From assembly GCA_937897535.1 (NCBI GenBank), contig CALCQB010000100.1, forward strand, positions 1 to 12,683: a stretch of DNA of 12,683 nucleotides, in the 5' to 3' direction. This document shows positions 7,658 to 12,683 of this stretch, one piece after another. The DNA is from an uncultured Novosphingobium sp. (GTDB lineage: Bacteria > Pseudomonadota > Alphaproteobacteria > Sphingomonadales > Sphingomonadaceae). Under the pieces are notes generated by a model that was not told the origin of the DNA, did no database searches, and saw nothing but the letters and a program-made list of their open reading frames with translations. Positions within the stretch are counted from its first letter, which is position 1, and every line of letters begins with the position of its first letter. The translations under genes were made by a program, and so were the position numbers.

Positions 7658-9223
7658 ATGCGCGCGGTCCGGTTCCTTCTGTCTCATCCGCGCTGGCTCG
7701 CGCTGGCGCTTGGCGCTCTGGCTGCGACCGGTTTTCAACCGCTGGGGCTGTGGCCGTTCGCGCTGGCGGCGCTGGCGCTGCTGATCGCACTGCTGGCCCG
7801 CGCCCCGGGTTGCCGCGACGCTTTCCTGCTTGGCTGGCTGTTCGGCGCAGCGCATTTCACGCTGGGGCTCAACTGGATCGTCACCGCCTTCGGCTATCAG
7901 GCCGCGATGCCCGGCTGGCTGGGCTGGGTCGCTGTCGCCGGACTCTCGCTTTATCTCGCGCTCTGGCCGGGTCTGGCAACGCTGGCCGCGTGGTCGCTGG
8001 CGCGCGGCAATCGCCCGGCGCTGGTGCTGGCCATGGCCGGATGCTGGGCAATCGGCGAATGGCTGCGCGGCTGGGTGTTTACCGGCTTTCCGTGGAACCC
8101 GCTGGGCGCAATCGCACTGGTTTCGCCGGATGATCCCGGACTGGCGGTCCTCGCCAGGTGGCTAGGAACCTTTGCCCTTTCGGGATTGGTCATGCTGCTG
8201 GCCGGGGGCTGGATGCTGGCGGTTGAGCGTCGGCAAGGGGACTGGCGCGGGGCCGTGCTGGTGCTGGCCCCGATCGCGCTGTTCCTGATCCCGACCGCCC
8301 CGCCGCAGCGCGAAGGCACGCTGGCCTATACGCTGGTCCAGCCCGACGCCCGCCAGGATGAGCTGCACGATCCAGCCCGGTTCGAAGCGACCTTCCAGCG
8401 CGCGATGGGACTCAGCCGGGCGCTCCAGCCCGGCCAGACCCGGGTGGTGCTTTGGCCCGAATCCGGCCTGCCTGACTATCTTCAGCCCGGCTATCCGCCC
8501 GGCTGGTACGATTCGACGACTTACGGCGGAGATCCGGACCTCGCCCGCGAGCGGATCGGACGGCTGCTCGGCCCAGGCAGCCTGATGCTGACCGGCAACG
8601 ACCGGCTCGAACTCAAGGACGGCCGCGTGGTTGGCGCAAGGGCCGGGATCACTGCGATTGACGGGCAGGGCGCGATCCGGGCGACTTACGCCAAGTCGCA
8701 TCTGGTGCCTTACGGCGAATATGTCCCGCTCAAGCCGCTGCTGGTCCCGCTCGGGCTCGACCGGCTGGTGCCGGGAGACATCGAATTCTGGCCCGGTCCC
8801 GGCCCGCGCACGATCGATCTGGGCGCGCACGGCCGGATCGGACTGCAGCTGTGCTATGAAATCATCTTTCCCGGCGCGGTGACCCAGCCCGGCCAGCGGC
8901 CCGATTTCATCTTCAACCCGTCGAACGACGGCTGGTACGGCGATTGGGGTCCGCCCCAGCATCTCGCCCAGGCCCGGCTGCGCGCGATCGAGGAAGGGCT
9001 GCCGGTGCTGCGCTCGACCACCACCGGGATCAGCGCGGTGGTCGATGCGCGCGGCGTGATCCGCGAATCGATCCCGCTGCGCACCGCCGCGCGGCGTGAT
9101 GGGCTGATCCCCCCGGCCGACCCGCCAACCCTGTTCGCCCGGCTGGGGAACGGGCTTTCGCTTGGCTGGGCAATACTTCTTCTTGGCCTAAGTGTAGTTG
9201 CGTGCCGCCCGCGTCGCCGCTAG
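7658..9223 (+). CDS. lnt: Apolipoprotein N-acyltransferase
   Basis: Lnt, 521 residues, the inner-membrane enzyme that adds the third acyl chain to the N-terminal cysteine of lipoproteins, the last step before sorting to the outer membrane. The N-terminal half (about 10-215) is a series of membrane helices with the conserved GWLFGAAHF, GLNWI and GFPWNPLG motifs. A periplasmic nitrilase-like domain follows. The Glu-Lys-Cys triad is visible: E268 in VVLWPESGLP, K346 in YAKSHLVPYGEYVP, and C399 in LQLCYEIIFPG, close to E. coli positions 267, 335 and 387. A final membrane helix lies near 497-515. The ATG at 7658 is 11 nt after the DUF4167 stop, with no clear ribosome-binding site, so translation may depend on the upstream gene. 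metK follows after 41 nt. Confidence 0.97.
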   Translation: MRAVRFLLSHPRWLALALGALAATGFQPLGLWPFALAALALLIALLARAPGCRDAFLLGWLFGAAHFTLGLNWIVTAFGYQAAMPGWLGWVAVAGLSLYLALWPGLATLAAWSLARGNRPALVLAMAGCWAIGEWLRGWVFTGFPWNPLGAIALVSPDDPGLAVLARWLGTFALSGLVMLLAGGWMLAVERRQGDWRGAVLVLAPIALFLIPTAPPQREGTLAYTLVQPDARQDELHDPARFEATFQRAMGLSRALQPGQTRVVLWPESGLPDYLQPGYPPGWYDSTTYGGDPDLARERIGRLLGPGSLMLTGNDRLELKDGRVVGARAGITAIDGQGAIRATYAKSHLVPYGEYVPLKPLLVPLGLDRLVPGDIEFWPGPGPRTIDLGAHGRIGLQLCYEIIFPGAVTQPGQRPDFIFNPSNDGWYGDWGPPQHLAQARLRAIEEGLPVLRSTTTGISAVVDARGVIRESIPLRTAARRDGLIPPADPPTLFARLGNGLSLGWAILLLGLSVVACRPRRR

Positions 9224-9235
9224 AGCGAACAAGAC

Positions 9236-9251
9236 ATAAAGCTTCCTTTAT
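9236..9251 (+). promoter_or_regulatory. Palindrome upstream of metK, candidate operator or leader hairpin
   Basis: ATAAAG (9236-9241), CTTC, then CTTTAT (9246-9251) form a perfect 6-bp inverted repeat ending 13 nt before the metK ATG, in a short AT-rich patch within high-GC DNA. Such a site could bind a dimeric repressor. ArsR-family SAM/SAH-responsive regulators (SahR type) are known to control methionine-cycle genes in Proteobacteria, but I cannot verify their motif here. It could equally be an RNA hairpin near the ribosome-binding site. It does not look like the SAM-II or SAM/SAH riboswitches I know. Confidence 0.4.
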
Positions 9252-9264
9252 ATGGGTTGATGAA

Positions 9265-10466
<1,202 letters not shown>

Positions 10467-10470
<4 letters not shown>

Positions 10471-10706
10471 TCCGCGAGGGCCGTCAACGAGACTGCGGCA
10501 TAGCGAAGCACGTATGGCTTCTCGGCAGGCTTGCCTTCAGGGAAAGCTTCGCCGAAGAAGGCGACGTAGCAATCGTAGCCGCAGATTTCGGCGTCATCCC
10601 AGCAGTGTACGACTACGCCGTATTCAGGCTTCGAGGCTGTCTCATCGTCACTGTAGTCCAGTCGGAAAACACGCGTGCCTGGCGCAATGAAGCGATTCTC
10701 GGCCAT
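10467..10706 (-). CDS. Small hypothetical protein, 79 residues
   Basis: I do not recognise a named family. The product is acidic, has no signal peptide or membrane segment, and looks like a small beta-rich fold: APGTRVFRLDYSD, then EYGVVVHCWDD, GYDCYVAFFGEAF, and KPYVLRYAAVSL, with alternating hydrophobic and polar residues and two cysteines. The pattern is too regular for a random frame, and no credible gene lies on the other strand. GC is about 57% by hand count (10501-10680), clearly lower than metK beside it, so it may be a recent arrival. It starts 5 nt after the stop of the glutathione S-transferase gene, so it is likely in the same transcript. Its stop interlocks with that of metK in the convergent direction. 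Confidence 0.7.
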
Positions 10707-10711
10707 CAGCG

Positions 10712-11392
10712 TTACTTCCGGTAATCAGCCGTAATCACGCCCGCCGCCGCGAGCTCGGCTTCGTGGGCTTCCTCGCGCCAGCTTTCGGCGAGAGCTTCGG
10801 CTTCCCATTCGAGCATCGCCGGATGGGCCATAATATGGTCGACCCAGGCCTGACCCTTGCCGACATCAAGCCCATAGGTGCGGATGCGGAAAGCTACAGG
10901 GGCGTAGAAGGCATCGGCGGCGCTGAACGCCGCTCCGGCCAGCCACGGGCCACCGAACCGTTCCAGCCCGCTCTCGAAAATCTCCCGCACCCGCTGGATA
11001 TTGCGCCGCAGCCCCTCGCTCATCGGCTTGGGGGTGACCCGCACCCCGACATTCATCGTGCAATCGTTGCGGAGGTGCCCGAACCCGCCGTGCATCTCCG
11101 CCACTGCACTTTGTGCGAAAATCCGCGCGTCTTCGTTTGCGGGCCAGACCCCGGCATGCCGCTCGGCCAGATAAAGCGTGATCCCCAGCGAATCCGGGAT
11201 CGTCCGCGCACCGTCGATCAGCAGTGGAACCTGCCCGGTCGCCGAGAACCGGCGGAAGTCGTCGTAGTTGTCGGGTTTGGTGAACGGCTCCAGCCGGTCC
11301 TCGAAGGGAATGCCCAACGCCTTCATCAGCACCCACGGGCGCAGGCTCCAGCTTGAATAGTTCCGGTTGGCGGTGATCAGGGTGTAGGTCAT
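10712..11392 (-). CDS. Glutathione S-transferase family protein
   Basis: A 226-residue cytosolic glutathione S-transferase family protein. The N-terminal thioredoxin-like domain (1-80) begins MTYTLITANRNYSSWSLRPW, where a serine at 13-14 is the likely catalytic residue. It continues with the cis-proline motif GQVPLL (53-58, P56) and the glutathione gamma-glutamyl contact DS (67-68) before ITLYLAE. The C-terminal helical domain (about 90-215) includes the folding motif region FSAADAFYAPVAFR. The YSSWSLRPW type is widespread in Proteobacteria and is often annotated only as GST family; the substrate cannot be told. ATG at 11392 is supported by the conserved N-terminus; an AGG lies upstream. It is the last clearly intact gene before the mosaic right end. 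Confidence 0.92.
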   Translation of the reverse strand: MTYTLITANRNYSSWSLRPWVLMKALGIPFEDRLEPFTKPDNYDDFRRFSATGQVPLLIDGARTIPDSLGITLYLAERHAGVWPANEDARIFAQSAVAEMHGGFGHLRNDCTMNVGVRVTPKPMSEGLRRNIQRVREIFESGLERFGGPWLAGAAFSAADAFYAPVAFRIRTYGLDVGKGQAWVDHIMAHPAMLEWEAEALAESWREEAHEAELAAAGVITADYRK

Positions 11393-11422
11393 TGCGCCAG
11401 CCTAGCTACGCTGCCTGCTGCG

Positions 11423-11572
11423 TCAATGTGCGGTGATGGCGTCGTCCTCATCTGGCCAGCGCTGCAGCCGGGGGCGTCCGGCGTCGAGGAACAGCGATCG
11501 CTGGGCCGGGGTGCAGAGGCCGGCGACGGCGACGTCCTTGTCGTTGACGAAGGCGCGCGCCGCGGGCACCGA
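11423..11572 (-). pseudogene. Unrecognised 3' coding remnant
   Basis: About 49 codons read as coding-like sequence, including AFVNDKDVAVAGLCTPAQ and AGRPRLQRWPDEDDAITAH, then a stop at 11423-11425. There is no plausible start: the same frame is closed just upstream by the TGA at 11573-11575, which ends the AllA-like frame. The amino-acid content is protein-like (no low complexity, balanced hydrophobics), so this is probably the C-terminal end of a gene whose front is lost, but I do not recognise the family. It lies 31 nt upstream of the glutathione S-transferase start on the same strand. Confidence 0.4.
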
Positions 11573-11582
11573 TCACCGCGGG

Positions 11583-11621
11583 CGCCCCGGAACCTTCCCT
11601 CCGAGGGCAGGTTCCGGGGCG
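11583..11621. repeat. Perfect 13-bp inverted repeat with nested stem (REP-like hairpin)
   Basis: CGCCCCGGAACCT (11583-11595) pairs with AGGTTCCGGGGCG (11609-11621). The loop itself holds CCCTC-C-GAGGG. There is no T-run, so a simple terminator is unlikely. It separates the AllA-like fragment from the unrecognised 3' remnant. Confidence 0.85.
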
Positions 11622-11649
11622 TGGCCGCTGATCATGAGGTGGGTAGGGT

Positions 11650-11665
11650 GCCCGCCATGGCGGGC
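11650..11665. repeat. Perfect 16-bp palindrome at the AllA truncation point
   Basis: GCCCGCCATGGCGGGC is its own reverse complement and sits within GTAGGGTG-type sequence. This is a style I associate with dispersed repeats in Rhodobacteraceae genomes. It marks the point where AllA similarity ends. Confidence 0.75.
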
Positions 11666-11804
11666 GCGGTCGTGGTGGCGCTGGCAAAGTCCTGCGTTGA
11701 TCAGGCGGAAATCGCCCGTGGCGTCGAGAACATCGCCAAAGGGGGCGAAGGCTTCGGCGGTGAGGGGTTCGGGTTTGATGGGGTGCATGTGTCGACCTGT
11801 CTGA

Positions 11805-11822
11805 GCGGGGGCTAGCCCCCGC
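11805..11822. terminator. 18-bp GC-rich palindrome downstream of amidohydrolase fragment
   Basis: GCGGGGGCTAGCCCCCGC is a perfect palindrome in the spacer between the amidohydrolase stop (11861) and the AllA-like start (11788). On the minus strand it would form a strong hairpin after the amidohydrolase. No uridine tract follows. The flanking CACCCCCAGGATATTTGA-type sequence resembles common Rhodobacteraceae gene ends, which suggests the segment's origin. Confidence 0.6.
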
Positions 11823-11860
11823 ACCCCCAGGATATTTGAGCAGAGAGGATGGGGAAAGGG

Positions 11861-12049
11861 CTATCCGGTCAGATCGGTCAGAACCTTGTGGAAAAGGCGC
11901 GCGCCGATGGGGATCAGCGCATCGGGGAAGTCGTAATCGGGGTTGTGCAGGGCGGGATGGTTTTGACCGACGCCCAGGAACAGCATGGCGCCCTTTGTGC
12001 CCGGCTCGGCGCCGAAGCGGCCGAAATCCTCGCCCGCCTGAAAGCGCAG
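11861..12049 (-). pseudogene. M20-type amidohydrolase, C-terminal fragment
   Basis: The last 63 codons read as the C-terminal end of an M20D-like amidohydrolase/carboxypeptidase (hippurate hydrolase, N-acyl amino acid amidohydrolase group). Key features are AGEDFGRFGAEPG, where the conserved Glu-Asp region contributes to the dinuclear metal site, then MLFLGVG, and HPALHNPDYDFPDALIPIGA with the conserved metal-ligand His near the end. The stop is TAG at 11861-11863. Upstream of about 12050 the frame stays open but becomes the antisense of ClpA, so some 300 N-terminal residues are missing. Substrate cannot be told. Confidence 0.7.
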
Positions 12050-12112
12050 CTTCTTCTTCTGCAACAGCAGCTCGCCGCGATCCAACCCGGCACCGTGCCG
12101 ATCCTCCGCGAA

Positions 12113-12683
12113 CTGCCGGAAGGCAAGCGCCGCAAGCAGATCGGTGCGAAGGAAATCGAGATCGTCATCTCGAAGATGGCGCGCATTCCGGCCAAGCAGG
12201 TGTCGAAGTCCGACTCCGAACAGCTCCGCTCGCTCGAGACCGATCTCAAGCGCGTGGTGTTCGGTCAGGACGAGGCGATCAGCCAGCTGTCGACCGCGAT
12301 GAAGCTGTCCCGTGCGGGCCTGCGCGATGCCGACAAGCCGATTGGCAGCTTCCTGTTCTCTGGCCCCACCGGCGTCGGCAAGACCGAAGTCGCCCGCCAG
12401 CTGGCCCACATCATGGGGATTGAGCTCAAGCGGTTCGACATGTCGGAATATATGGAGCGGCACAGCGTCTCCCGCCTGATCGGCGCGCCTCCGGGCTATG
12501 TCGGCTATGATCAGGGCGGCCTGCTCACCGATGCCATCGACCAGCACCCGCATTGCGTGCTGCTGCTCGATGAGATCGAGAAGGCCCACCCTGATCTGTT
12601 CAATATCCTGCTGCAGGTGATGGATAACGGCCGCCTGACCGATCACCACGGCAAGACCGTCGATTTCCGCAATGTCGTGCTGA
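12113..12683 (+). CDS. clpA: ClpA AAA+ chaperone, N-terminal half absent, open at right edge
   Basis: This reads as the second AAA+ (D2) module of ClpA, the ATPase that unfolds proteins for ClpP. It starts near LPEGKRRKQIGAKEIE, passes KRVVFGQDEAI, and has Walker A GPTGVGKT (12362-12385), FDMSEYMERHSVSRLIGAPPGYVGYDQGG, Walker B with LLLLDEIEKAH (about 12557-12590), and sensor region LTDHHGKTVDFRN. It runs off the window. The N-domain, first AAA module and linker, about 400-450 residues, are missing upstream. The frame stays open back to an ATG at 11849, but the codons before about 12100 do not resemble ClpA and are antisense to the amidohydrolase fragment. It is therefore a truncated copy, or the product of a chimeric junction. 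Confidence 0.85.
   Translation, partial: MPEGKRRKQIGAKEIEIVISKMARIPAKQVSKSDSEQLRSLETDLKRVVFGQDEAISQLSTAMKLSRAGLRDADKPIGSFLFSGPTGVGKTEVARQLAHIMGIELKRFDMSEYMERHSVSRLIGAPPGYVGYDQGGLLTDAIDQHPHCVLLLDEIEKAHPDLFNILLQVMDNGRLTDHHGKTVDFRNVVL

Larger units (their letters stand above)
11573..11788 (-). pseudogene. Ureidoglycolate lyase (AllA)-like gene, N-terminal fragment
   Basis: The frame opens MHPIKPEPLTAEAFAPFGDV and continues LINAGLCQRHHDRAR. This closely follows the N-terminus of ureidoglycolate lyase (AllA), which splits ureidoglycolate to glyoxylate and urea in allantoin breakdown. Similarity stops after about 41 codons, at 11665, exactly where a 16-bp palindrome begins. The remaining 30 codons encode palindromic DNA and end at the TGA at 11573. 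Full AllA proteins are about 160-170 residues, so this cannot be functional. An AGG lies at Shine-Dalgarno distance from the ATG at 11788. It follows an amidohydrolase fragment on the same strand, and the two may once have formed a ureide- or amide-degrading operon elsewhere. Confidence 0.65.

Noticed and set aside
6585..7790. Minus-strand 401-codon open frame opposite the DUF4167 gene
   Set aside because: Its low-complexity Phe/Leu/Gly-rich product mirrors the Arg/Glu repeats of the plus-strand gene.
9190..9264. SAM-II or SAM/SAH riboswitch upstream of metK
   Set aside because: Only about 41 nt lie between lnt and metK, and I cannot find the conserved loop sequences or pseudoknot of either class.
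11849..12112. Plus-strand open frame with an ATG at 11849 running into ClpA, which would make a fusion protein
   Set aside because: Codons up to about 12050 are the antisense of a recognisable amidohydrolase C-terminus, do not resemble ClpA, and have no properly spaced ribosome-binding site. Open antisense frames are common in high-GC DNA.

Overview
The window reads as a roughly 12.7 kb, high-GC piece of an alphaproteobacterial chromosome, most likely from the order Sphingomonadales (Novosphingobium/Erythrobacter-like). The evidence is protein flavour: the pyrophosphatase N-terminus, an M61 PDZ peptidase, a DUF4167 protein following prfA-prmC, and lnt next to metK. Many starts have weak Shine-Dalgarno sequences. 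This placement is from recalled family sequences, not a database search.

Positions 1-3126 hold a minus-strand block read right to left: a secreted M61 metallopeptidase with a PDZ domain, a DUF1345 membrane protein 4 nt behind it, and inorganic pyrophosphatase (ppa, cut by the left edge). Positions 3127-3329 are the divergent intergenic region. Most of it is a palindromic REP/MITE-like element of about 116 bp with an 18-bp perfect terminal inverted repeat.

Positions 3330-6588 are a tightly coupled translation operon: hisS, prfA (release factor 1) and prmC (the methyltransferase that modifies the GGQ motif of release factors). The overlaps are 1 nt and 4 nt. The last about 360 nt of hisS, which is exactly the C-terminal anticodon-binding domain, drops to about 46% GC and has a divergent sequence, as if the domain had been replaced. 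Positions 6789-10470 hold a DUF4167 protein with an RPERQE hexapeptide repeat, lnt (lipoprotein N-acyltransferase), and metK (SAM synthetase) with a palindrome just upstream of its start. A convergent minus-strand pair follows: a 79-aa hypothetical protein of lower GC and a glutathione S-transferase family protein.

From about 11400 to the right edge the sequence is a mosaic of broken genes. It holds an unrecognised 3' remnant, the first about 41 codons of a ureidoglycolate lyase (AllA)-like gene, three strong palindromes, and the C-terminal 63 codons of an M20-type amidohydrolase. The amidohydrolase fragment abuts, head-on, a ClpA segment that lacks its N-terminal half. The amidohydrolase-AllA spacer looks like Rhodobacteraceae intergenic DNA. 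The right end is therefore either a real recombination or transfer scar, or a chimeric assembly.

I did not find a clear new defence or mobile system. The best leads are the hisS domain replacement, the palindromic element between M61 and hisS, the metK operator candidate, and the mosaic right end.
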